From positions 62,001-126,000 of the forward strand of contig JACRBJ010000060.1 of the NCBI GenBank assembly GCA_016234555.1: 64,000 bases of DNA. Direction: 5' to 3'. This document shows positions 8,374-15,707 of this stretch, in pieces. The stretch comes from Chloroflexota bacterium (GTDB lineage Bacteria > Chloroflexota > Anaerolineae > Anaerolineales > Villigracilaceae). How positions within the stretch are numbered: position 1 is the stretch's first letter; each line of letters opens with the position of its first letter. The position numbers were made by a program, and so were the translations under genes. Under the pieces are notes generated by a model. That model was not told the origin of the DNA and searched no databases. It worked only from the letters and a program-made list of their open reading frames with translations.

Positions 8374-9107
8374 CTCCGCCTCGCGATGGTCTTGTCAAAA
8401 TTGGAATCGTCCTGCCCGTCGAGCAATTCCCCATCCGCAATCGTCAGGCTGCGCGAGAAGCGGCTGGCAAGTCCCATGTCGTGCGTGACCATGATAATGG
8501 TCTTGTCCTGATCGTTGACAAGGCGCTCGAAGACCTCGAAGATGTGGTCGGCGGTGAGCGAGTCGAGGCTGCCCGTGGGTTCGTCCGCGACCAAAATTTG
8601 CGGGTCGTTGGCAAGGGCGCGGGCGATGGCAACGCGCTGCTGCTGTCCGCCGGAGATGAAGGCTGGCAGTTTGTACGCGTGCTCTTCGAGTTCGACCAGT
8701 TGCAGAAGCTCCAGGGCGCGGTCGCGCGATTTGCGCGGATGGAAGTTGTTGGAGAGGTCCATCGGCAGCATGATGTTTTCGAGCAGGGTCAGCATGGGCA
8801 GCAGTTGAAACGATTGATAGACCACACCCATGTTCTGTCCGCGCCAGAGGGCGCGCGCATCCTCGCCCATGTCATGCACCGATAATTTTTTACCGTCCGT
8901 ATAAACAAAAACCTCACCGCTGGTGAGTTCGTCCACGCCGTTGATCATGTTGAGCAGGGTGGATTTCCCCGCGCCCGACTTGCCGACAATACCTAAAAAT
9001 TCACCCCCGCCAACTTTGAGGTTGACATTTTTGAGGGCGACGAAATCCCCGGCGGCGGTGGAGTAGGTCTTCGAGACGTTGTTTAACTCGATCAGGGGGG
9101 TGGTCAT
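8370..9107 (-). CDS. ABC transporter ATP-binding protein (MacB/LolD class), 245 aa
   Basis: Complete ATPase: Walker [10 protein letters not shown] near residue 41, signature [15 protein letters not shown], Walker [13 protein letters not shown] and H-loop MVTHD. The reading frame is open further upstream, but the ATG at 9107 ([15 protein letters not shown]) fits the family start. It overlaps the next ATPase by ATGA. A permease with two FtsX units plus two different ATPases suggests a heterodimeric motor in which this canonical subunit compensates for the degenerate signature of its partner. Confidence 0.9.
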   Translation of the reverse strand: MTTPLIELNNVSKTYSTAAGDFVALKNVNLKVGGGEFLGIVGKSGAGKSTLLNMINGVDELTSGEVFVYTDGKKLSVHDMGEDARALWRGQNMGVVYQSFQLLPMLTLLENIMLPMDLSNNFHPRKSRDRALELLQLVELEEHAYKLPAFISGGQQQRVAIARALANDPQILVADEPTGSLDSLTADHIFEVFERLVNDQDKTIIMVTHDMGLASRFSRSLTIADGELLDGQDDSNFDKTIARRR

Positions 9108-9180
9108 AATTATGCTTGATTTTACCGCCATTGGGCAATTCAGTGCAAAGCGCCGCATTACAAAGGACATACGCTTTACA

Positions 9181-9213
9181 AGTTGACGGTCATCTTCAAG
9201 ATGACCGTCAACT
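9181..9213. repeat. Perfect 16-bp inverted repeat (31-bp hairpin family, copy 1)
   Basis: Arms AGTTGACGGTCATCTT and its exact complement separated by one base. Related hairpins lie at 21220-21250 and 59959-59989. It sits between divergent genes, just upstream of a good plus-strand promoter, and lacks a T tract. Confidence 0.85.
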
Positions 9214-9224
9214 CCGACCCACAT

Positions 9225-9253
9225 TTGACCAAATCCCCATCCGCGGGTATGCT
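9225..9253 (+). promoter_or_regulatory. Sigma70-type promoter for the lipoprotein gene
   Basis: TTGACC (9225-9230), 17-bp spacer, TATGCT (9248-9253), followed 9 bp later by an AGGAGG-like GGAGG (9263-9267) and the ATG at 9272. Confidence 0.65.
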
Positions 9254-9271
9254 TGCCAAAACGGAGGACTT

Positions 9272-10675
9272 ATGACTGCGAAACCATCCCGCTACTTCTG
9301 GATCATCCTTCTCGCGCTGCTCACCGCCTGCGGACAAGTCATCCCGCCCGCGATAGAGACACCGACGGCAACCTTGACGCCGCTCCCGCCGACAGTGACG
9401 AGCGTGCCCACCATCACATCCACGCCAAAACCCCAACAGCCGCCTGCCTGTACCTTTCCGCTGGCACAAACGGCGATGGGAGAGTCAAAGCCTGAGACGT
9501 ACACTTTCTCGGAGCCAAGGGTGGTGTTGAGCGCACCTAACAGTACCTTTTATATTTCTGAGTGGCTTCCAGATAGTCAGCGTGTATTGGTAAAGAGAAT
9601 CGTAGCGGAAAACGGGAGCGCAAATTATCACTCCATGGAACTTTTTAATCCTGTTAAAGTCGAGACTCAAATTTATGCTAAACTTAAGAGGTCTTATGGC
9701 TTGCCAGTATGGGTATCAGATTTGGATAGTGTACTTTATCAAGAATTTATAGCGGAACCTGCTTCATATAGTGCAGATGGAAAATATGTTCCCCCAGGCA
9801 GCGATATTGCCCATATGTCGCTTTTACTCAGCAATGGTAACCCTGATAACACGCAAAAAATTGACGATTCACAATACAATCATTATGGGGATCGAAATAT
9901 ACACCCCACTTGGGCGTACTCTTCTCTTGTTGTAAAACCCGACGGTAGCGAAATTGTATATTTGAAAGCTAGCAACGAGATTTATCAATTCTATAGTCGG
10001 AAAGTATCACAAGGGCAATTTAGTACGGGGCAATTGCTACCTATTGACGCAGACATGTTGAAGAAATACAACGTCACGCAATATGAAATGACTTGGCGCC
10101 CCCACACGGAACAAATATTTTTCGCGGGATATGATGGTGCTGGTAGCGTTCAATCGTTTTTGCTCGATATGAATACTGGTAAATTATGTGTCTTGGATTT
10201 TAGAAATCCTTCATCGGGTTCACTCCATCGGTCATTATATGCACAATGGAGTCCCAATGGACGTTATCTTGCAATTGTTAGGGGGATTGGCGGGTTTCCA
10301 GCTTCTTCTATTGATTTAGTAACTTTAGATACGGAAACAGGTAATCTGTACACGTTGGCATTTGCCCCTGACGCACCTGGTATGCATTATGTGTGGGATA
10401 TCGCTTGGGCGCCAGATAGTTACCATCTCGTTGCTATCGGAAAGGTTTATGATTTTCCAGGCTGTGCGTCAAAGTGCAGGGAAGAAATTGACAGATTATA
10501 TTTGGTTGATTTTATATCTGGAAAAGCCGACCTTATCTTTCCTTCATTCCAAGTTTCTGGCGGTGATGTAGGTGAAAACTTAGCATGGTCGCCAGATGGA
10601 ACAAAGATACTGGTAACATGTTATCAAAAAGTAGCGAGGCTATGTCTTATCCCCGTCCATGTCGGCGGAAATTAA
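9272..10675 (+). CDS. Lipoprotein with beta-propeller-like repeats, 467 aa
   Basis: Exported protein anchored by a lipobox (LLTACG, Cys near residue 17) followed by a Pro/Thr linker of about 35 residues. The mature part contains TolB/WD-like strands such as SPDGTKIL, SPNGRYLAI and APDSYHLVAI, pointing to a propeller domain. The start is fixed by GGAGG 5 bp before ATG. Base composition changes abruptly near 9520: the signal and linker look like neighbouring genes, the rest is clearly AT-richer with different codon use. It may be a hybrid of a native export signal and a transferred domain. Function unknown. Confidence 0.75.
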   Translation: MTAKPSRYFWIILLALLTACGQVIPPAIETPTATLTPLPPTVTSVPTITSTPKPQQPPACTFPLAQTAMGESKPETYTFSEPRVVLSAPNSTFYISEWLPDSQRVLVKRIVAENGSANYHSMELFNPVKVETQIYAKLKRSYGLPVWVSDLDSVLYQEFIAEPASYSADGKYVPPGSDIAHMSLLLSNGNPDNTQKIDDSQYNHYGDRNIHPTWAYSSLVVKPDGSEIVYLKASNEIYQFYSRKVSQGQFSTGQLLPIDADMLKKYNVTQYEMTWRPHTEQIFFAGYDGAGSVQSFLLDMNTGKLCVLDFRNPSSGSLHRSLYAQWSPNGRYLAIVRGIGGFPASSIDLVTLDTETGNLYTLAFAPDAPGMHYVWDIAWAPDSYHLVAIGKVYDFPGCASKCREEIDRLYLVDFISGKADLIFPSFQVSGGDVGENLAWSPDGTKILVTCYQKVARLCLIPVHVGGN

Positions 10676-10815
10676 CTACCAACTTCTCAACAAAACATCC
10701 AGCAGTTTGGCATGTTCTTCGAGACTGTCGGCAAAGATATATTCACGCTCCGAGTGGTAACCTTCGCCGACTGCGCCCATGCGGACAATGTCCCCGAAAC
10801 AAATAGGCTTTAAGG
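10676..10815 (-). pseudogene. C-terminal remnant of a protein, possibly M20-family peptidase
   Basis: Reading the minus strand back from a TAG at 10676-10678 gives about 46 residues of protein-like sequence including FGDIVRMGAVGEGYHSERE and ADSLEEHAKLLDVLL. The HSEREYI...DSL pattern recalls the last helix and strand of M20 metallopeptidases. No start, Shine-Dalgarno or upstream domain is present; the frame runs into the 22-bp palindrome array. Its stop abuts the stop of the lipoprotein gene. The family is a guess; that it is a decayed gene end is more secure. Confidence 0.4.
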
Positions 10816-10837
10816 CGGGGAAACCTGCATTACCCAA

Positions 10838-10938
10838 CTCCAATATTGGAGTTTGTCAGTTTCAATATTGGGATTTGGAAAAACCAATATTAGAATTTCA
10901 GGATTCCAATATTGGAATTCGGAAAACCCAATACTGGA
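10838..10938. repeat. Five palindromes at exact 22-bp spacing
   Basis: Core CAATATTG, extended to CTCCAATATTGGAG in the first copy. Centres fall at 10844.5, 10866.5, 10888.5, 10910.5 and 10932.5, every interval exactly 22 bp. Spacers are partly conserved (ATTTGGAAAAA, AATTCGGAAAAC). It lies between the remnant and the 3' end of the cyclase gene. Confidence 0.9.
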
Positions 10939-10965
10939 ATGTCATCACAAAGATACGAAACGGTG

Positions 10966-12213
10966 TCACTGGATGGAGTACACCTTTATGGGCTGGTCCT
11001 TGCCTTTGACGGTGATTTCCCTTTCCACGCCCGGCACCCTGCCGGAGATGCTCGAGCGCGTGTCTTCCGAAATCCAAATTTCGCCCGCGCCTGTGTTCTT
11101 CTCGATGCGGGCGGCGGTGTTGACGGTATCCCCAATCACGTCATAAAAGCGGACGTTTTGTCCGCCAAGCAATCCCTCGACCAGCCAACCGGTATGGATG
11201 CCGATGCCCGCGCCGAGTTCGCGCTTTAGCAAAATACGCGTTATGGTGTCGCGCAATTCACGCGCGGCGCGCACCGCTTCCTCGGCATCGAGAAAAACAG
11301 CCATTACCTCGTCGGCGGTGAATTTGTATTTGATGACCTCAAAATTATTCAACAGGTTTTCGACGGTGGTGTAGTAGCGGTTGAGCAGGGACGCGACCTC
11401 TTCCGGGGAACGCTTCTCGCTCCAACTGGTAAATCCGCGAATATCCATGAACAACACGGTCCGCTTGCGGCGGGAGAGCAGCATGGAATTGGGGTCGGTG
11501 AAGGCGCGCCCAAGCAGGTTCCTGCCGAGCAGCCATTCGGAATAGACCTTCAACTGGTCGGCTGTCTGCCGCAGCAACAGGGAGGAGCGATGGCTGGAAA
11601 CGTTTGCCACCCCCGCCGAGATGCCCAGCAGCGACACCGCCAGACCGAGAAACTGATGCGAGCCATCGGCAAAAAACTCAGCCAGTGAAGTGGTCTGCAC
11701 CGGGTTGGAATAGGTCTCGAAGGCAATGTACAACGCAAACAAAATTTCGGCGCGCGCCAGGTTCTCGATCACAAGCAGAAAGTCGGACCACAAATTTTTG
11801 GGGCGAAGTTGGGCAGCCTGCAACATCGCGATGGTGAGGGCAAAGGTCAAATACATCACATGGTACGGGGAGGTGAAAAACTTCATCCCATCGAAAGCCA
11901 TCTCGCCGGCAGTGTACAGCGCAGGCGCAATCAGACTGCCAAGCAATTGCCGCCACGCGGAAGAAGCGTGCCACCGCGTCAGGATATAAGCCTGCACCAA
12001 CACGGCGGGAATCAACAAATAGAGATCGGGTTTCCCGAAAAATTCCAGCCCCTCGATGAGGAATTCCAGGATAATCAGCGCAATCGGGAAATATCCCGTG
12101 TTGCGGAACAACTCCTGCAAGAAGCGTCCCAAAAAGGAGCCGGAGATTCGCTGGTCAATTGTATATTCGAGCAGGGCGGTCTTCATCTTACATTCCAGGC
12201 GCGGGCGCGCCAT
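10966..12213 (-). CDS. Membrane-bound class III adenylate/guanylate cyclase, 415 aa
   Basis: About six N-terminal hydrophobic segments (30-190) precede a catalytic domain from about residue 235. Metal-binding aspartates are in LFMDIRGF and FTADEVMAVF, though the usual Gly-Asp is Ala-Asp here. The transition-state Asn and Arg lie in GDTVNTAARIE, and Lys and Asp residues compatible with adenine recognition are present, so cAMP is the likelier product. Two starts are possible: ATG at 12213 or ATG at 12183 (MKTALLEY); neither has a convincing ribosome site. A cNMP-domain ATPase is encoded about 3 kb away. No HAMP domain is obvious. Confidence 0.85.
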   Translation of the reverse strand: MARPRLECKMKTALLEYTIDQRISGSFLGRFLQELFRNTGYFPIALIILEFLIEGLEFFGKPDLYLLIPAVLVQAYILTRWHASSAWRQLLGSLIAPALYTAGEMAFDGMKFFTSPYHVMYLTFALTIAMLQAAQLRPKNLWSDFLLVIENLARAEILFALYIAFETYSNPVQTTSLAEFFADGSHQFLGLAVSLLGISAGVANVSSHRSSLLLRQTADQLKVYSEWLLGRNLLGRAFTDPNSMLLSRRKRTVLFMDIRGFTSWSEKRSPEEVASLLNRYYTTVENLLNNFEVIKYKFTADEVMAVFLDAEEAVRAARELRDTITRILLKRELGAGIGIHTGWLVEGLLGGQNVRFYDVIGDTVNTAARIEKNTGAGEIWISEDTRSSISGRVPGVEREITVKGKDQPIKVYSIQ

Positions 12214-12374
12214 TTCTTCGTGGGCGGAAAATTCAACAGGCGTTGTCTCAAACTGACGTGTGACGGGATTCTACCGCCGAATCAAAGCCCTAAAGTTGTG
12301 TATGGATGACAAAGCGCCCGACGGCAGTTCCTTCACGCTGACGGGACGGCGGGATCAGGCTTCGGACGGCTCGC

Positions 12375-12860
12375 TCACGACTTGTAGCCGATCATCCGCA
12401 GGAAGCCCTTACGCCACTGGATGCCTTCCTCGTCCTCGACGCCTTTTGGCGAGAAGCCGTCCACCACGCCAAGGATTCCGCGCCCCTGTTCGGTTTCGGC
12501 GACCAGCACTTCGGTGGGGTTGGCTGTGGCGCAAAAGATGCAAGCCACCTCAGGCACCGACTTGACCGCGTTCAACACGTTGATCGGGAAGAAGCCCTGA
12601 CCCAGGAAAAGGATGAAGGAATGTCCCGCGCCGATTGCGAGGGCATTCTTCTTCGCCAGTTCGATCATTTGGTCATCCGTCCCTGTCCAGCGGATAAGGC
12701 ATTTCCCCGAAGCCTCGCAGAACGCCAGCCCAAACTTGATGCCTGGCACGCTCCCGACCAAAACTTCGTGGATGTCTTCGACGGTCTTGATGAAGTGGGA
12801 CTGTCCGAGAATGAAGTTGATGTCTTCGGGTTTTTCGATTTTGACGGTTTTGATTTCCAT
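12375..12860 (-). CDS. Adenosine-specific kinase-like protein (DUF355 family), 161 aa
   Basis: Compact protein of the family annotated adenosine-specific kinase, with the conserved stretches MEIKTVKIEKPED, IKFGLAFCEASGKCLIR, AIGAGHSF and ATANPTEVLVAE. The start is set by AGGAG 8 bp before the ATG at 12860. It may act on nucleosides and lies near an MTA/SAH nucleosidase-like gene, but biochemical knowledge of this family is thin. Composite palindromes follow upstream. Confidence 0.8.
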   Translation of the reverse strand: MEIKTVKIEKPEDINFILGQSHFIKTVEDIHEVLVGSVPGIKFGLAFCEASGKCLIRWTGTDDQMIELAKKNALAIGAGHSFILFLGQGFFPINVLNAVKSVPEVACIFCATANPTEVLVAETEQGRGILGVVDGFSPKGVEDEEGIQWRKGFLRMIGYKS

Positions 12861-12887
12861 GATGGTTTCTCCTTTTGAACAAAACGG

Positions 12888-12988
12888 CTCTCCCGTTTCT
12901 GACGGGAAAAATGACAGGCTCAAAATCTTTAGCCACAGATTTCACGGATTTTCTTTTCCAATCCGCGTAAATCGGTGAAATCCGTGGC
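12888..12988. repeat. Composite palindromic repeat, copy 1
   Basis: A small hairpin TCCCGT-TTCTG-ACGGGA (12891-12907) is followed by a larger imperfect inverted repeat whose arms start GCCACAGATTTCACGG (12932) and end GTGAAATCCGTGGC (12988). A second composite of the same plan lies at 14338-14435, and a further TCCCGT/ACGGGA hairpin at 13003-13019. Confidence 0.75.
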
Positions 12989-13002
12989 AAGGTTCTTGAG
13001 TT

Positions 13003-13019
13003 TCCCGTTAATTACGGGA
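13003..13019. repeat. Small TCCCGT/ACGGGA hairpin
   Basis: TCCCGTTAATTACGGGA is a perfect palindrome around the central base, the third member of the small hairpin type found at 12891-12907 and 14338-14354. No T tract follows, so it is not a clear terminator. Confidence 0.6.
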
Positions 13020-13073
13020 TCCCCAACAAAACCAAAGTCAGAGATTTTGGACTCAAGTGACGATAAATGTATT

Positions 13074-14312
13074 TTATACCGATTCCGCCGCCCGCCTGAC
13101 ATCCTTTTTCAGGAAGAGCAAAAACCCGATCAGGCGCAGGCCGGCGCTCGCCCACAACGCGCCGCCAAGCCCAATGTAATCCGCGAGCCAGATTCCAAGC
13201 AGCGGGGCAACGATGGCGGAGAGGTATTGCATGGAATGAACCAGCGAGACGAAGGTCGCGCTGTATTCCGACGGGACGGTTTTCATCAACTCGTCGAAGA
13301 AGACCAGGTCAAGCCCAGCCTGGAAGAGCCCGGCAATGGCGGCGTAGGCGATGATGTACGGAACCTGCGGGGTGGCGGCTGTCAGGGCGGGATAGAGAAT
13401 CATGCCGAAGGTTGTGGCAAGCAGGACAAACCGTCCGCCATATTTGCGGGATGACCAGGACCAGAGGAAATATCCCGCCAGCATCACCATGTTCATCGCC
13501 ATGGTGATTGTGCCAATCTGCGAATCGGTCGCTTTGACCTCGCGCACGAAAAACAATGGCATGATGGGCTGACTCAACATCAGCGCGGAGTAATAGACGA
13601 ATTTCTTGAGGGCAAAGGATGTAAAGGCGGGCGCGCCGCGAATCAGGGAGAAATAGCTTCGGGCTGATTCCAAAGCTGACGAGGAGGAACCAAGCGCCAG
13701 GCGGGTCTGGTCCGGGACTTTGATCTTCCTCGAAAAGTAAAAGCTGATCAATCCACCCACCGACAACCCCAAAAACATCACGGAATAATTATATGGAAAA
13801 TCGATCAGGTCGATGGTGCGCGTGACGAAGAAAGTCATCACCACGGTGGTCAAGCCAAAGATCGCCCAGCGACGGCTGAGCAGGGCGTAACGTCCTTCGG
13901 GACCCGCGACGGCATTCATCACCACCGAAAAAGCGACCGCCAGCGAGGTTTGCGGCAGGGTGGCAAATGCCCAAATGGCAAGCGTGGCGACGACCACATA
14001 TTCATTCGACAGTGCAATGGTCAGCAAGCCTGTCAATGCATAGCAGGAGATGACCATCAGCCGCGACAGGCTGTACCAGGGGACGATGTTTTTGCGGCTT
14101 TGCAGAAAACGCCCGACAAGGATGGCGAGGATCAACCCGGTCACACCCGGCATGGATGTGAGCAACCCAACCTGAAAATTACTTGCGCCGAGCCGGGCAA
14201 GAAAAACGGGAAGGAACGGCGCGGCGACATTGGCAATGCTCACGCCGATTCCGTCAATTTGAACATAGCGAAAATTTCGCTTTTGGATTTCCTGCTCAGG
14301 CGAATTCAACAT
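13074..14312 (-). CDS. MFS transporter, 412 aa
   Basis: Twelve hydrophobic segments in two halves of six, with a cytoplasmic loop around residues 195-215. The opening region FRYVQIDGIGVSIANVAAPFLPVFLARLG and GLLTSMPGVTGLILA are typical of major facilitator carriers, and no motif allows the substrate to be named. Start ATG at 14312 lacks a clear ribosome site. Both ends are bordered by composite palindromes, and it is transcribed toward the adenosine-kinase-like gene. Confidence 0.85.
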   Translation of the reverse strand: MLNSPEQEIQKRNFRYVQIDGIGVSIANVAAPFLPVFLARLGASNFQVGLLTSMPGVTGLILAILVGRFLQSRKNIVPWYSLSRLMVISCYALTGLLTIALSNEYVVVATLAIWAFATLPQTSLAVAFSVVMNAVAGPEGRYALLSRRWAIFGLTTVVMTFFVTRTIDLIDFPYNYSVMFLGLSVGGLISFYFSRKIKVPDQTRLALGSSSSALESARSYFSLIRGAPAFTSFALKKFVYYSALMLSQPIMPLFFVREVKATDSQIGTITMAMNMVMLAGYFLWSWSSRKYGGRFVLLATTFGMILYPALTAATPQVPYIIAYAAIAGLFQAGLDLVFFDELMKTVPSEYSATFVSLVHSMQYLSAIVAPLLGIWLADYIGLGGALWASAGLRLIGFLLFLKKDVRRAAESV

Positions 14313-14337
14313 GGGACAAGTTTAGTTTATCTGGCTC

Positions 14338-14435
14338 TCCCGTCAATAACGGGAAGACTAAAAAGCTTAGCCGCGAATTACGCTAATTCACGCGAATTCT
14401 TTTTCCAAATCCGCGAAATTCGTGAAATTCGCGGC
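14338..14435. repeat. Composite palindromic repeat, copy 2
   Basis: Small hairpin TCCCGTCAATAACGGGA (14338-14354), then an imperfect inverted repeat with arms beginning GCCGCGAATT (14370) and ending AATTCGCGGC (14435). Same plan as 12888-12988, with CGCGAATT replacing CACGGATT in the large arms. Confidence 0.75.
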
Positions 14436-14444
14436 AGAGGTCTT

Positions 14445-15176
14445 TCAGCCTTGGCTCTTAATCCCGCCAAAAACAGGAGAGCCGTTTATTTTCTCCAGCC
14501 ACTCCGGCAGTTGACGGAACAACTCGCGCATCACGGTCTTTGTCCGCTCGTGGAAGATTTCGATCTTCCCATAGGCTTCGCCGCCATCGCCGCCGACCAA
14601 ATCCGTGACGCCGCGCAGGATCAGCAGTCGGGTATGATTCCTTTTGGCAACCCAGGCAATCGCACCAGATTCCCAGTCCGCAGCAACGGCGTCGTATTTT
14701 TCGATCAGCATGGGGATGTCTTCGACAACGATGTCGCGGTCGGCTGAAACCAGTAGACCACGGACAATGGACGATTGACCATCGTCCACCGTCAACCGTC
14801 CATTGTCCAACCATGAGAGGTCGATATCCGTCGCGTAATGTTCGATTGCCTCCGCGCCGTCCCCCATCTGCTCAATGATGTCGTAGACCAGAGTCCGCTC
14901 GACGAGCATGATCGTGCCTGTTTCGATACGTCCCGCGAAGCCGCCGCAAGTTCCCAAATTGATTAACAGGTCGGGCTGGAAATAGTCGATCACATATTGA
15001 GCCGTTGCCGCCGCGGAGATTTTTCCCCAACCGCCGTGGAAAAGCGTCAAAGGTCGAAAGTCGAAAGTCAGGTTGGCAAACTCGCCATAGGGGGAATGTT
15101 GAATTTCAAGGTTTGGGTACAGTTCCTTCACAACGCGCCATTCGGCATTTGCTGAAATGATGACCACAACCTTCAT
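14445..15176 (-). CDS. Nucleoside phosphorylase/MTA-SAH nucleosidase-family protein, 243 aa
   Basis: PNP_UDP fold: N-terminal IISANAEWRVV, HGGWGKISAAATAQYVID, the LINLGTCGGFAG motif, the DWESGAIAWVA segment and the late RGVTDLVGG, all as in methylthioadenosine/S-adenosylhomocysteine nucleosidases and related phosphorylases. Substrate is not certain. Two heptamer arrays are read in frame: residues about 35-43 (complement of 15046-15073) and about 122-141 (complement of 14754-14812), where the family would have shorter loops. Start overlaps the cinA stop by ATGA, so the pair is translationally coupled. Confidence 0.8.
   Translation of the reverse strand: MKVVVIISANAEWRVVKELYPNLEIQHSPYGEFANLTFDFRPLTLFHGGWGKISAAATAQYVIDYFQPDLLINLGTCGGFAGRIETGTIMLVERTLVYDIIEQMGDGAEAIEHYATDIDLSWLDNGRLTVDDGQSSIVRGLLVSADRDIVVEDIPMLIEKYDAVAADWESGAIAWVAKRNHTRLLILRGVTDLVGGDGGEAYGKIEIFHERTKTVMRELFRQLPEWLEKINGSPVFGGIKSQG
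14754..14812. repeat. Heptamer array inside the nucleosidase gene (8 units)
   Basis: Eight units in exact 7-bp register: TAGACCA, CGGACAA, TGGACGA and TTGACCA, then TCGTCCA, CCGTCAA, CCGTCCA and TTGTCCA. The first half carries GGAC-type units and the second their complements, so TGGACGAT pairs with ATCGTCCA. Translated in frame by the gene. Confidence 0.85.
15046..15073. repeat. Second heptamer array inside the nucleosidase gene
   Basis: Four units: GTCAAAG, GTCGAAA, GTCGAAA and GTCAGGT. Read in frame as about ten residues near position 35-43 of the nucleosidase. Confidence 0.8.
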
Positions 15177-15658
15177 GAAAGTTTCCCTTCGAGATAATCC
15201 ACCACAAATTGAAGCGCGGCTTCAGACGAATAGTGCTTGTTCTGGATGCGGTCTCCATCCCAACAGAAGTGACGAGTCCACTCACCCGCACCGGACACCA
15301 GCCCAAACCAGGTGGTGCCCACAGGCTTTTCAGGCAAACCGCCAGTGGGTCCCGCAATCCCGCTGACCGAAATGCCGATGTCCGCATTGAACAGCTTTCT
15401 CGCCCCCCGCGCCATTTCCAGCACGGTCTCCGCGCTCACCGCGCCATGCTCATTGAGCGTATCCCACGAAACACCCAGCAGGTTGACCTTGGCTTCATAG
15501 GCATACGCCACAACGCCACCGGGGAAATATTCCGATGAACCAGAAACATTTGTAATTCGATCCGAGACCAGCCCACCCGTGCAGGATTCGGCAGTGGCAA
15601 GCGTCCAACCACGCGAACGCATGTACTCGCGCAACAATTCTTCAAGCATGATCGTCAT
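15173..15658 (-). CDS. cinA: Nicotinamide-nucleotide amidohydrolase, CinA C-terminal domain, 161 aa
   Basis: Stand-alone CinA C-terminal domain (PncC type) that deamidates NMN to nicotinate mononucleotide. Visible hallmarks are TLATAESCTGGLVSDRIT, the catalytic Ser region VSGSSEYFPGGVVAY, NEHGAVSAET and GISVSGIAGPTGG. Length is normal for the single-domain form. ATG at 15658 has GAGGAGA 6 bp upstream. It shares a small divergent promoter region with the Ser/Thr kinase gene and overlaps the nucleosidase start by 4 bp. The only domain present is the amidohydrolase, so the symbol could equally be pncC. Confidence 0.92.
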   Translation of the reverse strand: MTIMLEELLREYMRSRGWTLATAESCTGGLVSDRITNVSGSSEYFPGGVVAYAYEAKVNLLGVSWDTLNEHGAVSAETVLEMARGARKLFNADIGISVSGIAGPTGGLPEKPVGTTWFGLVSGAGEWTRHFCWDGDRIQNKHYSSEAALQFVVDYLEGKLS

Positions 15659-15682
15659 TGAAATCTCCTCAAAAGTTGTTAA

Positions 15683-15701
15683 ATTATACTTCGGGTATAA
15701 T
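15683..15701. promoter_or_regulatory. Overlapping divergent -10 boxes
   Basis: TATAAT on the minus strand (complement of 15683-15688) faces cinA; TATAAT on the plus strand (15696-15701) faces the kinase. Only 7 bp separate them, so the two RNA polymerases must compete. The plus box ends 6 nt before the kinase ATG, predicting a leaderless mRNA. Confidence 0.65.
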
Positions 15702-15707
15702 GCGCGG

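Noticed and set aside
10838..10938. CRISPR-like regular repeats
   Set aside because: Repeats are 12-14 bp palindromes with 8-10 bp partly conserved spacers and no cas genes; too short for a CRISPR array.
10966..12213. Inactive cyclase because the usual Gly-Asp is Ala-Asp
   Set aside because: Both metal-binding aspartates and the Asn/Arg pair are still present, so loss of activity is not supported.
15579..15707. N-terminal extension of the Ser/Thr kinase
   Set aside because: It would overlap cinA and its promoter; the extension has no domain, and the ATG at 15708 begins directly before the kinase fold.
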